Of a DNA stretch of 64,000 nt, positions 1-12,120 are shown in pieces. The stretch is from Jaltomata sinuosa (Eukaryota > Streptophyta > Magnoliopsida > Solanales > Solanaceae). The notes below the pieces were generated by a model. The model searched no databases and was not told where the DNA came from. It saw only the letters and a program-made list of their open reading frames with translations. Position 1 is the first letter of the stretch; the number at the start of each line of letters is the position of its first letter. A program made the position numbers and the translations under genes. The DNA lies in contig QJPP01000836.1 of NCBI GenBank assembly GCA_003996215.1, positions 620,001 to 684,000 of the forward strand, written 5' to 3'.

Positions 1-221
1 ACACCCTTCCAAGAGTATTAATTTGAATCCTTGCCCTTAATCTCTTAATTTTTTAAAGTCTTTATCTATATTAAACTTTGAAAAAAATTTCACAAGTTTT
101 TTCTTGGTTTTTACTTTATAAAAACTTAGTGACGACTCTTGCTTTTTAATTGAAAACGTTTTGAAACTTTAACAAGATTTTTGAAATGATTTTCAACCAA
201 CACCAAGTCATTTTTCCCGTA
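1..221. other. AT-rich flank, possible end of another LTR element
   Basis: No gene is visible. The alignable family A LTR sequence begins only near 222, so this stretch belongs to something else that interrupts or replaces the rest of the LTR. It contains AGTGACGACTC near 129, which resembles the GTGGCGACTC box often seen near the end of plant Ty3/gypsy Tat-lineage LTRs. A similar AAGTGGCAACTC lies near 57817. The assignment is weak. Confidence 0.3.
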
Positions 222-267
222 AAACACAATACAACAATATCAATGCAATGATGCAGTAAAATAACTC

Positions 268-490
268 GTACCAGGCGTAGTACCCGAGCCAACCGTTAGT
301 ATATCCCATACCAGGCGTGGTACCCGAGCCAACCGTTAGTATATTTCGTACCAGGCGTGGTACCCGAGCCAACCATTTGTTATACCTGTACCAGGCGTAG
401 TACCCGTGCCAACCGTTAGTATACCTGTACCAGGCGTGGTACCCGTGCCAACCGTTAGTATACCTGTACCAGGCGTGGTACCCGAGCCAA
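268..490. repeat. Minisatellite, six units of about 38 bases
   Basis: Six units share the core GTACCAGGCGTGGTACCCGA followed by GCCAACC and a variable spacer. Each core is itself partly palindromic. Copies of the array occur in every family A LTR: five units at 5987-6170, six at 18424-18655, and four each on the opposite strand near 10795-10945, 14812-14960 and 22130-22265. The open frame across it (Trp/Tyr/Gly-rich) is a by-product of the repeat. Confidence 0.9.
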
Positions 491-1377
491 CCGAATGTCA
501 ACAATTCACAGTCAAATAATGAACACATAACTTGTAAACCAACAAGTAACAAACCATTCAACTCACAAACTGTAAGACAGGACCCTTAGACATTCTACAC
601 AATTTCATCTAAGCAATGCAATTCACACAAACACTTAGATAGGAGTACAAAACATACAACATTCACAGGAATCGTGAGCCATCACCTACCCCATCCCGGG
701 TACACTATGAACCGTCAAATCCCGTCCAAAGACTAACCCCGGTTCCCCCTTTTAAACACACAGTTAATTATATTTATTCCTGACCCTCTTCCTAGGACTA
801 AATACAACCTGGGAAAACTCTTTCCAGCCTTAGAACACAACCAAACAATTATCCTAATTATACCAATTAGTTCAGAACTTCCGTTCCTTGCACATTTGTT
901 AATTACCAACCCTTTTCTGGTTCCCCGAACCTTCCGATATTCTAGTTCCCGCAAACCTTTAGCAAAAACACACACTTTAAGCAATGCCTAGAATATCACC
1001 ACACCCTATTCCCATTCTACCATTTCCAAAGCAATCCAACAACTTACTCCAGACTCCGTACCCGAAGGCCTAACCATGGATTCTCCCTTTCATTCTATAC
1101 AATAATACGAAAATGAAAGCGGTCAATCTACTCTTGGAAGAAACCTAGCCTACCTGGACGCCGAGCAGATATTTAATGCTCTTTCTGGCTCCGTAAAGGC
1201 ATTCCCTGATGATTCTGCAGGCCTGAATCCGTGGTTTCGCGTCCCTTTCGCTGGAATCCCTCTTCCCCATGGCTCCCAAGCCTTGGAGCAGTCTAAGAGG
1301 GTTCTTGGAGTAACCCTCGTCTGTTTTGGGGCTGAATGGGAGAGAATAAAATTAAAACCCATTTCAGGGTTTTTTGG

Positions 1378-1535
1378 TCCCGTCGCTCCGCTATAGCGGT
1401 CCCTGCTCCGCTATAGCGGTACCGCCGTAGCGGAGTCAATCGCTATGGCAGAGGTTGACCGTCTTGACTTCTGCTATAGCGGTAATTATTCCGCTATAGC
1501 GGAGGTCACCGTGGTGGAGCGGTAGCACTCGTCGT
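1378..1535. repeat. Cluster of CCGCTATAGCGG palindromes in family A LTR
   Basis: At least eight exact or slightly changed copies of the 12-base palindrome CCGCTATAGCGG lie within about 150 bases. The equivalent cluster in the other LTR is at 7075-7215, roughly 350-500 bases from the LTR start, which should be U3. A smaller cluster lies in the interior at 2955-3030. A role is not known; see findings. Confidence 0.85.
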
Positions 1536-1883
1536 GGATAGAAACTCGGAAAATTCCTGAAAATAGCCCTTTTTACAACACACCTTGAATCCCCCGACGT
1601 TCTGGAATAACCCATTCACGTCAACCTCGATTTTGGGAGCTCTTCTTACCCAAATTTATTTTTGAAAAGTCCCCCAGACTCCTCTATGTCTTAGCTACCA
1701 GTAAAACTAGCTCAAACCAAGACATTTAACCCAATCCGTACCTGGATTATCCTAGACTATACCTCGCTCCAAAACTGATCGAGACTTGCCTAGCCCAGAA
1801 TTTTCAACTCCCAAACCCGGAAGTTTTCTAACCCAAAACTTGGCACGAATGGTTTACCCGTAAAGATGAACCTGGTCATTACA

Positions 1884-4337
1884 ACAGATACTAATTTACC
1901 CTTCGTTCATCCCAGAACAATCTCTAAGGTGAAAAGAGAAAAAGGATCCCGCCCTCTGAACCTCGACGCTCTATCATGACAACGTAAATCTAACTTTACA
2001 CAAACCACTGAAACTTTCAAATCCCTTGGTATACCCAACTCAACCAAAATTTAATTCACTTCCACTCTGTCAAGGAATCCCTTCCTTCGAGCTACACAAG
2101 GCAACTAGATTACCCCTCCCCGAGTGCCCGAGAAAACTGGGGCCTCGCTGAAACACCGGAGCCAAAGAAACTCAACTAACGAACAACACAGTTTTTTTCC
2201 CTGCCAAGGGGATTAGATCCCACCATGGCGATCCCTTTCCCACTATACCTGGAGTTGTACTACCCCGAACTCTATTTCGAAAGCTTCCTACGGGGTACTA
2301 TGCCTCTCACATATCATCCTGTCACCTTGCTCCTATCAACACTATGCCCCGAGACACCACGTATCTCTAAACCACGCAACAATGAGAATTTCATTGGGAT
2401 CATCCTACCTTGAGATTTTCATCAACTCTCATCTTAGGGGGAGGAATTTCTACCCGGGCGCTTACACCTTAACCAATGCTATAGCGATAATACACTCACC
2501 ACTTAACGAATAGTAACACTGGGTATTATCATGGTTACAAGAGACACAATAATGCTAAAGAAACCCATTTGATAACCCCGCTCCTTCAATCGACCCACCA
2601 CTAAGGATCATCAATACTAAACCAGTCAATAATTACCTCATCACATAGCCTATAAGCAGTGTCCAACACTACTCGATCAATCACGGGTCATTTTGCCAAA
2701 CTCTACATAGGTGACTATTCCCACCAATGGTTAGTCATAGTTTTACCAATCCCCCGGGCTATCATATCTACCCTTTCCTTTGGTTGCGCATGGATGCTAA
2801 GTATTCAGGCAAATCACCTTATATGCATGCTATAAAAGTTCTATAGTCGATTTCCTTGTTTCACATGGCAGCCCGTAATACAACCGTTGCCTTTAGATGC
2901 CTCGAGAATGAATGAAAAATAGGGGAAAAATAGGGTGAGGCTTCTGCCTCGCGCTCTTTCGCTATAGCGGTGGCCGCTCCGCTATAGCGGTTTCGCCATA
3001 ACGATAACCATACCACTACCGCGGTCCCGACGGTAACAACCCAGAAACCTGAAATTTTCAGTAAGTGTATCCTTTCCCCTTTCCCAGTTACCTTTGTTTA
3101 GTCCTGTAAATCCCGCCATGGTCTTAAACCACCCTTAAGACCATTCCTGGCATCAACATCACGATTCAACATAAAATACTATCAATTAAAAGCGTTAACA
3201 TTAGACAATTTTTCCCAATAATATCTTCCCGCCATTACGCACTAATGACTCCTTTGTTCCCATGGTTCCCAATCAAGTCCCGACTTTCCTGAAATCGAAG
3301 CTTCCCTACAGTCAGAGTTTCTAAATCCCTTATCATCTTAACCAATGATAAGCCCTTTTTCAAAATGCAGTACCACTTCTTAAATCAGAAAGTTTAACAA
3401 ATTATCACAGCCTAAGGTACACAAAATTGTTAACTTAATGACCCTCTGCAGACTCAACATGCACGACAGACAATAATTTACACACATTTCAAGCAATTCA
3501 CACGGGAGTTGTACAACACAACATTTCAACTTCAAGTTACAACCAAATCAAGTCACAACCAAATCAAGTCACACAATTTAATCTCTATCCGTCCCATGGA
3601 TGACCATTAGTTGATCATCCATGTCTTACCATAACTCCCGCTATTAAGCAATAATAGCCCTTGTCCCTGGTACTTATTCATATACCAACCACTTGAAACC
3701 TGAGTTCCCACAAGTGTATATATATCCTTTTTCCCTTATCATTTTTACCAATGATAAGACCCTTCCCAACATTTAGCATACTGTTTTCCACTTGAATTAC
3801 AAAACAAGAATTCCTTCAATCATTAATACATAACCAAGTTAAGACTCTTCACTAACTACAAATTTCAAGGCAACTCAGCAATTACACACCACGAAATTAC
3901 AGTCATTCAAACAATGCAATACATACAATCATGAGTCTCAAGCTCTGACACTCAATCAAACCAGTTTCATCACCTTTCATTCGCTTCATGGATGACCGTT
4001 AGCCGATTCATCCATCTTTTATATAGCCTCCCAGGCCAGATACCAATTGGAACCTTCCTGGTTCTAATATTCCTTGCTTGTCTTACTGCAACCGGAGTCC
4101 AATGACATTCTTACTTCGTTGAGATACCAATTGGGATCGAGAGATACCAATTAGACTCAACTCATAAAAGTGAGTAAAAGAACCACACGAAAAGGAATAA
4201 AAGAAGAGAGAAGTTTCCTAGAATGCTTCATAGCTTCCCTAGGATTACATGTGAACGTCTACACACCAATCCGTGGGATTCTATTCGACATTTTGCTCTT
4301 ATACTGGGAGACCGTAAACCTGGGCTCTGATACCATT
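1884..4337 (-). other. Non-coding interior of the family A element
   Basis: The region lies between the two LTRs. The end next to the 3' LTR reads (minus strand) GGTAAATTAGTATCTGT just before TGTAATGACC; the same sequence precedes the second and third LTRs of the plus-strand array, so it probably covers the second-strand priming site. The other end carries the tRNA primer site. No frame over about 70 codons and no gag zinc knuckle, protease, RT or integrase motif was seen. The sequence 4130-4335 is homologous, inverted, to 12121-12340 and 16137-16360. Confidence 0.7.
4323..4335 (-). promoter_or_regulatory. tRNA-iMet primer binding site
   Basis: Reverse complement reads TGGTATCAGAGCC, the standard plant primer binding site complementary to the 3' end of initiator methionine tRNA. 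It sits two bases inside the LTR edge at 4338 and fixes the element as minus strand. Confidence 0.92.
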
Positions 4338-5413
4338 TGTCACGACCCAACTACCGGGCCGTGTGGGCACCTGCTCTAATCCATCTAGATAGGATAACCC
4401 TTACCACTCGAACCAACAGGTAATGCGGAAAAAGAAATAAGTCATAAAATAAAACCCCTTTTTAGACATGGAACTTCCTTTACAAAATTTCAGGAAATAA
4501 ACGACTTACAAAACTTGTAGAAAATCATTTACAATATGAGACAGCCCTCCCTAGAACTTAGTCTAATTCGGTACAAGAGCTTCTACACGATGGGCTTATA
4601 ACATAAGATGGACACAAATTCCACCATAGAAGGAAGAAAGAGATGCTGGAAGATCACCGCAATCCTGAACCTGTGAAACATCACCAATCCTGAAACCAGA
4701 CTATACCTAAAAAGGTATAGCAAGAGTAGAATCAGTACAACCACACGTACTAGTAGGCATCATCGGCTGACCCGAATTCACTCCTACCATCATATAAAAA
4801 TCAAGATAAAATGCACAAGGAAATGCTTCACCCCTTTCAACATCACTTTTATCAATCCCCCTTTTCGGAACCGACCATCCTAACCTTTAGACTTACCAAG
4901 TCACCTTGCCACCTAGACTTCCCAAGTCACCTTTCCACCTAGACTTCCCAAGTCACCTCCTTGACTAGATATTTAGACTTAACCAAAGTAACAGCCTAAC
5001 CAAACCACTTATACCCGTATTATTACTTACCAGTGTATGGACCTTTCACGGAACCCTAGGATGACTTTCCACCCTGGTTACAACAACCAACAACTACAAC
5101 CCCAGACTTTCAGTCTTACTCCCAATTTACAAATCATATGGAATTCACCTAGCAACCATTGACATATTCAATGGCAACAACAGGGTTATATCTAAATCCG
5201 TTTCTAATCCCAAAACCCAGACCCTCCAAAGATCCTCAAACCACACCTAAGTGTTCAACAAGCTACCCGATCTACGCCAAGACCCACCCTTAGCTTGTTA
5301 ACCATAATTAATTCTTGACCGCCATTAGTACACTTAATGCCAATAGTTTTAAGAACTTATAACCTCTTTTACATAGTCCGGACCCACCTGGATCCCCCTA
5401 ACACATCTAGGTG

Positions 5414-5870
5414 TTAACATGGAAAACCCGGTCTACACCAAGACCAACTAATAATTAACATAATAACCTGGCCTACACCAAGACCAACCGATAACATAAT
5501 ATAACCACCCAGCCTACACCAAGACCAAACCCATAATATAATATAACAACCCGGCCAATACCAAGACCAAACTAACAATATAATAACCCGGCCTACACCA
5601 AGACCAAAAAGATAACATAATATAACCACCCGGCCTATACCAAGACAAAACCCACATTATAATATAACAACCCAGCCTATACCAAGACCAAACTCACAAT
5701 GTAATAACCCGGCCTATACCAAGACCAAACTCACAATATAATAACCCGTCCTATACCAAGACCAAACTCACAATATAATAACCCAGCCTACACCAAGACC
5801 AAATATAATCAACATACTAACCCGGTCTACACCAAGACCAACTTAACCAAATATAATAGAATTCCCGGCC
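5414..5870. repeat. Tandem array with core GGCCTACACCAAGACCAA
   Basis: About ten units of 37-45 bases share the core CCCGGCCTACACCAAGACCA and alternating AT-rich spacers of two lengths. The same array occurs at about 17880-18290 in the solo LTR. The short family A subtype on the plus strand has only one or two units at the same place (for example 11028-11085), so the array length separates the subtypes. Confidence 0.9.
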
Positions 5871-5986
5871 TCTCACGGACCATAAGCAATTATCATATTT
5901 CAATAAAACTGCCCGGTCCACTCACGGAACCCATAACAGTTAATGCAATACAACAATATCAATGCAATAATGTAGTAAAATAACCC

Positions 5987-6170
5987 GTACCAGGCGTGGT
6001 ACCCGAGCCAACCATTAGTATATCCCATACCAGGCGTGGTACCCGAGCTAACCATAGTATATTTTGTTACAGGCATGGTATCCGAGCCCACTATTTGTTA
6101 TACCTGTACCAGGTGTGGTACCCGTGCTAACCATTAGTATACCTGTACCAGGCGTGGTACCCAATCCAAT
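5987..6170. repeat. Minisatellite, five units of about 38 bases
   Basis: Same GTACCAGGCGTGGTACCCGA core as at 268-490, with one unit missing and more substitutions. Confidence 0.88.
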
Positions 6171-7570
6171 CAAATGTCAATAATTCACAGTTAAATAATG
6201 AACACACAACTTGTAAACGAACAAGTAACAAATCGTTCAACTCACAGACCATAAGACAGGACCCTTAGACATTCTACACAATTTTATCTAAGCAATGCAA
6301 TTCACATAAACACTTAGATAGGAGTACAAAACATACAACATTTACAGAAATCGTGAGCCATCACCTACCCCATTCTGGGTACACTATGAACCGTCAAATC
6401 CTGTCCAAAGACTAACCCCGATTCTCCCTTTTAAACATGCAGTTAATTACATATATTCCTGACCCTCTTCCTAGGACCAAATACAACCTGGGAAAACCCT
6501 TCCCAGCCTTAGAACACAACCAAACAATTATCCTAATTATATCAATTAGTCCGGAACTTCCGTTCCTTGCACATTTGTTAATTACCAACCCTTTTTCGGT
6601 TCCCCGAACCCTCTGCTATTCTAGTTCCCGCAAACCTTTACCAAAAACACACACTTTAAGCAATGCCTAGAATATTATCACACCCTATTCCCATTCTACC
6701 ATTTCCAAAGAAATCCAACAATTCAATAACTTTCTCCAGACTCCATACCCGAAGGCCTAACCATGGATTCTCCCTTTCATTCTATACAATAATATGAAAA
6801 TGAAAGCAGTCAATCTACTCTTGGAAGAAACCTAGCCGACCTGGATGCCGAGTAGATGTTCAATGCCCTTTCTGACTCCGTGAAGGCGTTCTCTGACGAT
6901 TCTACAAGCCCGAATCTATGGTTTCGCATCCCTTTCACTGGAATCGCTTTTTCCCATGGCTCCCAAGCCTTGGAGCAGCCTAGGAGGGTTCTTGGAGTAA
7001 CCCTCATCTGTTTTAGGGCTGAATGGGAGAAAATGAAATTAAAAGACCGTTTTTGGGTTTTTGGGTCCCGTCACTCCGCGATAGCGGTCCCTGCTCTGCT
7101 ATAGCGGTACCGCCATAGCAAAGTCAACCATTATGGCGAAGGTTGACCGTCTTGACTTTCGCTATAACAATAATTATTCCGCTATAGCGGAGGTCACCGT
7201 GGCAGAGTGGTAGTGCTCGTCACGAAAAGAAACTCAGAAAATCCCTGAAAAGAGCCCTTTTTACAACACAGCTTGAATCCCCAACGTTCCGGAATAACTC
7301 TTTCACATCAACCTCGATTTTGGGAGCTCTTCTTACCCGAATTCATTTCCGAAAAGTCCCCCAAACTCCTCTATGTCTTAGTTACCAGGAAAATTAGATC
7401 AAACCAAGACATTTAACCCAATACTTACCCGGATTGTCCTAGACTATACCTCGCTCGAAAACTGACCGAGACTAGCCTAGCCCAGAATTTTCAACTCCAA
7501 AACTCGAAAGTTTTCTAACCCAAAACTTGGCATGAATGGTTTACCCGTAACGATGAACCTGGTCGTTATA

Positions 7571-8071
7571 GGTGGAAGTACTTGATTTATGTATTTACCT
7601 TGATTTCTTATATAATGGTAGGAGTGGTTTCGGATCGACCGATGATGCCTAGCAGTACGTTTTGTTTGTACTGATTCCACTCTTGCTATACCTTTTTAGG
7701 TATAGTCTGGTTGCAGAGTTGGTGATGTCTCACAGGTTCAGGATGATGGTGATTCTCCATCAGCTCCTACTTCTTGCTTCTATAGTGGGAGTTGTATCTT
7801 CTTCATTTTTGTATCATCTTGTAGTAGCTCTTGTACCGTCTTAGACTAGGTTCTCGGGAGGGCTGTCTCATATTGTAAATATTTTTCCGCAAGTTCTTTA
7901 AGTCATTTATTTTTCTGAAAATTTTGTAACGGAAGTTCCATGTATTAAAAAGGATTTTATTTCATGATTTATGTTCTTTTCCGCTTTGCCTGTTGGTTTG
8001 GGTGGCAAGGGTTCTCCTATCTAGGTGGATTAGAGTAGGTGCCCGCACGCCCTGGTAGTTGGGTCGTGATA
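7571..8071 (+). repeat. Family A LTR 3' fragment, plus strand
   Basis: Matches the last 500 bases of the plus-strand family A LTRs (for example 11600-12120): the TCGACCGATGATGCC box, the CTTGCTATACC box, and the terminal GTTGGGTCGTGATAA. It is inverted relative to the adjoining 5' LTR. The minus-strand element apparently inserted into this older LTR. No primer site follows it, so it is a 3' or solo LTR remnant. Confidence 0.75.
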
Positions 8072-8635
8072 ATTTTTATAATAGTAACTTGGTTAATTTA
8101 GGTGACCCCTCTTCCTCTACTGATGTATCTCCAGAACTGACATTTGGAGGTTGATTATTAGAGAAAATATTTGGAGCTTGATTATTAGAGGAAATAAATC
8201 GATCTAAAATCGTAAGCTGAAAAAGTGTTTCTCAAAAAAATCTGACCTCAGAAGATTGATTTTTCTTTCTTTGAAAATACCGACCTCAAGATGTTGGTTT
8301 TTAAAATAACAAAGTAATAAAATACATCTTTTGGGGTTCAAACCCCCATCTTCTCTGGTAAGATATATTTTTACAACTAACCTATTGATTCTTGTTGATT
8401 GAAGATAATGTTTGTCTTTATGTATACTTTTTAAATTTATATTTACGTGAAAAAAATCAACTTGAGGTTGGAGGTTTTTTTCATTTTTTCTTTTGCAACA
8501 ATCGACCTTTAGAAGTCGAAAAAAATATATTTATTTTTAAAAATGAAGTGATGAGGTCGGTTGCATTTTTTCAAATTTTTGATGCTAAAAAATGAACCTC
8601 CGAAGGTCGATTTTGTTAAATAAAATTTAGTAGTG
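8072..8635. mobile_element. Remnant of a CACTA-like DNA transposon
   Basis: The right edge reads TAGTG at 8631-8635 (CACTA on the other strand) followed by AAC. Just inside are repeated subterminal motifs of the type CGACCTCNGAGGTCGATTTT (8244-8310, 8455-8620), which is how plant En/Spm CACTA ends look. The left CACTA end is not visible. On the minus strand, 8095-8200 reads like a short acidic C-terminal exon with Asn-Asn-Gln-Pro-Pro-type repeats, perhaps a captured or transposase exon. Confidence 0.45.
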
Positions 8636-8894
8636 AACTTACAAAATGATCATCTAGACACCTCCAACATTTATATATCGCGTCAGGATATCCCAAGACA
8701 CGGTACAAACGAGTTAAAGTGTTATGTTTTCAATTGAGACTAAGTTGAGGTGTCTAAATATACACTCTTAAATTTGAAGTGCGCTTATTTGTCAAATGAG
8801 GCCAAATTTAAATGTCTATAATATATTAGATCTTTCATGATAAAAAAAATTGAGAAAACATTCTTCTAAGATAATATACTTAAAAAAATAGATA
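8636..8894. other. Intergenic, small inverted repeat
   Basis: AT-rich and without a gene. It has a loose inverted pair, TAGACACCTCCAAC near 8656 and GTTGAGGTGTCTA near 8744, like a small MITE, but no target duplication could be fixed. Confidence 0.35.
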
Positions 8895-9645
8895 TGCAAC
8901 TTGAAGATCCTTCGAAACTCCTAAAAAAAGGTCCCATTTTTATGGAACTCAAGGTTCTCAAACTCGGGACCTTTTATGGAACTCAACATTCTCAATCTCT
9001 ACAATTCATGTTTAAGAACAACAAATTTATGTTAGAAAGTGTTTATCTGCACCCTAGAAGAATTCTAGATGATTATTACATCTACTCATAGGTTTCCCCA
9101 TAGTTTTCATTAACATAGGGTTCTAATTCATAATTCCACCATTACATTCTCCCTAGCAATTCTACAATGATAATGGATTACTAGGTGGGTATATTGGTGG
9201 AATAACTTAACTCAACGATAATTTTCATTCTAGCCTTGAGAAAATCGTCTCTCTGGAGATCTAGAATGAAGTTCTTGAGTTTATGAAATAAAACTCTGAA
9301 TAACTGACTTAAACATGCATTCTCCCTCCCCATCATTCGCTGCAATGACCCCTTTCTCTCTATAGAGAAACTGTTGTGGAGAAATTAGGCTTGCAATAGC
9401 GAGCCATAGTTAAATGGCTGGTCCCTCTATGACGACACTATAATCGCTACAACGATCTCGCTACAGTGGGAATCTTTCTGCTTTGGTGGTCTCGTTGTAG
9501 TGAAAATCCTTTTGCTACCGTGGTGCCTGAATCAATAGCTCGAGAAATCTGCTTAAAAGATTCATTTCACAATATGCTTTTTAATACATCACAAAATTAC
9601 CCCATTGCGGCAATTACTAAAATCACACGCTATGAAGTTACTCAT
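8895..9645 (-). repeat. Family C LTR, left part (split by the family A array)
   Basis: Aligns with about 51690-52150 and 55790-56465. It holds the shared GGTCCCATTTTTATGGAACTC box, the ATAGGTTTCCCCATAG box, and a cluster of CGCTACAACG-type motifs at 9340-9500. It ends at CTCAT (9641-9645), the left target duplication of the family A array. The right part resumes at 23461. Confidence 0.75.
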
Positions 9646-12120
9646 TGTAATGACCTGATCTGTCGTTATTTTAGAAATCATGATGTCACGAATTTTGGGA
9701 ATGATTAAAATACATTTTGATTTAAAGTAGGGTGACATGGCAGAAATTTTAGATTTTTAAAGATTGTTCTGGGCTAATGTCACTCTGCTATAGAAGATAT
9801 TTATGCGCTATAGTGCCATCGCTGTAGCATGAAGCCATCCACTATAGCAGTAAGGCTAAAACCAGTAGCCTGACTTCGCAATTTAATAAAGGACTTCTCC
9901 TCCTCTGTTGAAAAATATATGAGGGTTACTCCAAAAACCCTCCTAGGCTGCTCCAAAGCTTGGGAGCCATGGGGAGGAGGGATTTCAGCTAAAGAGATGT
10001 GAAACCACGGATTTTGGACTCATCATCCATTAGGGAACGCCTTCATAGAGCCAGAAAATATATTGTGCAGTTGCTTGGCGTCCAAGTAGGCTAGGTTTTT
10101 TCCATTGAGTAGATTTGACATGTTTTCATTTCATATTGATTGTATGGGCGGAAAGGAGAATCCATACTTAGGCTTTTGGGCACAGAGTCTGGGGGATTGT
10201 TGTGTTTGGATTGGTTTGAAGTAGAAAATGATTGAGTTGGGATAATGTGTTGTCATATTTTGGGTTATTTATGATTATTATGTGTTGTATGATGATAGAA
10301 TCCAGGGACTAGAGTGTAGGAAAGGTTCGGGGAACCGAAAATGCTTTGGGTAGTCAAATGACTAGTAAAAAGGGAGTCTTTGGAAATGATTTTGTATAAA
10401 AGTGTAGAATAACAAGAATGGTTAAATTATCAAGGTTAGGGGAAGTCTTCTCCATGTTGTATTTTCCTTAGGAGAAGTCCTGAATTAATGTAGCTACTTG
10501 TTATATGTTCGAAGGGGTGAACGGGGATTTAGCCTTCGGATATGATCCACGATTGAGTTATGTACCTAGGGTTGGGGTAGGTGATGGTTATTGTTTTCCG
10601 AATATGCAATATGTGTTCATGTACCATCACTTAGTATTGTGTGAGTTTGCATGCTTAGGGAATGGGATTATGAATGTCTAACTATCCTGTGTCAATTGTG
10701 TGAAATGAACTAGGTTTGATTGCTTGTTGGTTTACAAGTCTGATGTGTTCATTATTTTATTGACTTGTTAGATTGTGTGTGATATTTGATTGGCTTAGGT
10801 ACCACGCCTGATACAGTTTACATATTGGTTGGCTTGGGTACCACGCCTAGTATGAGATACTTATCGGTTTGCTTGGGTACCAAGCTTGGTACAAGATTTA
10901 TAATAATTGGCTCGGGTACTATGCCTGGTACGGGTTTGATTTACCTGCGTTGATTGTATTTTGTCGATGGTTCTAGGGGTGGACCGGGTTGTATTCTTGA
11001 ATTGTGATTATTTCATGTAGTCCATGAGAGGCCGGGTGATTATATTTAAGCGTGAGGTTGGTCTTAGTGTAGACAGGGGTTGCATGTTGAACACGTAGGT
11101 GGTTCCCTAGGGATCCGTGGTTGGTCCGGGAAATATGGAAGGGAATAGGTGTCATAATTATCGTTCATTGTTAATTGATGGTTGAACCTGTCCCATACTA
11201 TTGTTAAGTAGGAGGAATATTGAGAGTCTAGAGCGGTATTGCTAGCTATTATTATCGTGTTGAAAAATTGTCCTAGGGATCCTTCAAAGGTTCGAACACT
11301 TGAAAGTAGCACCATAAATATAGTCGGTATGATTGGGCGGTTAGTTGGTCTAATTCTCGGTACTTGGTCATAGGGGTTGACTTGAGTAACAGAGTGGTAG
11401 TCCAGATATGGACTTAGTAGTTGGTCTAGTGTTAAGGTGACTTGAGAAGTCGAAGGGTTAAGGTAACTTAGGAAGTCTAAGGGTTAGTGTGACTTAGGAA
11501 GTCCTAGGAGTCAGGGTGCAGAGTCTTTGAGTGAGGGAGTTGGCAGTGGAAGGGATAAGAAGGCATGGGTAGATATCAGATTTTGGTAAAGGTAGATGTT
11601 GAAGGGCTGAAGCATCATAATTAATTGTACATTTTCCTTGCTTTCTTTATATGATGGTATGGAGTGGATTCGGGTCGACCGATAATGCCTACCAGTACAT
11701 GTGTTTGTACTGATTTTACTCTTGCTATACCTTTTGGGTATAGTATGGTTGCTGGATCGGTGATGTTTTATAGGTACCTGACGACGGTGATCTTCAATAG
11801 CTTCTACTCTTTGTTTCCATGGTGGAAGCTGTGTCCTCTTACATTTTTCTGTATTACTCCTGTAGTAGCTCTTGTACTTATTTAGACTAGATCCTAGGGA
11901 GGGTTGTTTTCCTGTGGTGAAAATGGTTTACTGTATTTCTTTTGTAAAGAGTTTTTCCTGGATTAAAAGAAGGGTTGTAAATGTTTTTATGTATTAAAAT
12001 GAGGTTAGGTATAGTTATACTTTGTTTTTCCGCAAATACCTGTTGAATCGGGTGGTAAGGGTTCACCTATCTAGGTATTTAGAATAGGTGCCCGTACGGC
12101 CCGGTAGTTGGTTCATGACA
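9646..12120 (+). repeat. Family A LTR 1 of the array (5' LTR)
   Basis: Starts TGTAATGACC and ends TTCATGACA. It contains a GCTATAG palindrome cluster at 9780-9860 and four GGTACCACGCCTGGTAC units near 10795-10945. At 2475 bases it is the short subtype. Confidence 0.85.

Larger units (their letters stand above)
222..1883 (-). repeat. 3' LTR of the family A element (truncated)
   Basis: Aligns with 5940-7570. It ends at 1881-1883 in ACA, the reverse complement of an LTR beginning TGTAATGACC. The part corresponding to 4338-5940 of the other LTR is missing because the sequence changes abruptly near 222. Confidence 0.8.
222..7570 (-). mobile_element. Family A non-autonomous LTR retrotransposon, minus strand
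   Basis: The element reads right to left: 5' LTR 4338-7570, tRNA primer site 4323-4335, interior 1884-4337, 3' LTR 222-1883 (truncated at 222). The two LTRs align over their shared part, including a 38-base minisatellite and a cluster of CCGCTATAGCGG palindromes. LTR ends are TGTAATGACC...GGGTCGTGACA on the minus strand. The 2.45-kb interior has no gag or pol frame; its longest open frames are short and match no family I know. Long LTRs around a non-coding interior fit the LARD class of non-autonomous elements, which depend on proteins from a related autonomous element. The left target duplication lies outside the window; the five bases after the element are GGTGG. Confidence 0.8.
4338..7570 (-). 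repeat. 5' LTR of the family A element, 3.2 kb
   Basis: Begins on the + strand with TGTCACGACCCAA at 4338 and ends GGTCGTTATA at 7570, a mutated form of GGTCATTACA. It contains a tandem array at 5414-5870, a minisatellite at 5987-6170 and the palindrome cluster at 7075-7215. It is the long subtype, matching the solo LTR at 16776-20104 over its full length. Confidence 0.85.

Noticed and set aside
208..561. 117-codon minus-strand frame with Trp/Tyr/Gly repeats
   Set aside because: It is the translation of the 38-base LTR minisatellite; other LTR copies break the frame at different points.
5414..5870. Regularly spaced repeats that look like a CRISPR array
   Set aside because: The spacers are themselves similar and alternate between two forms, the array lies in a plant LTR, and no cas gene exists here.
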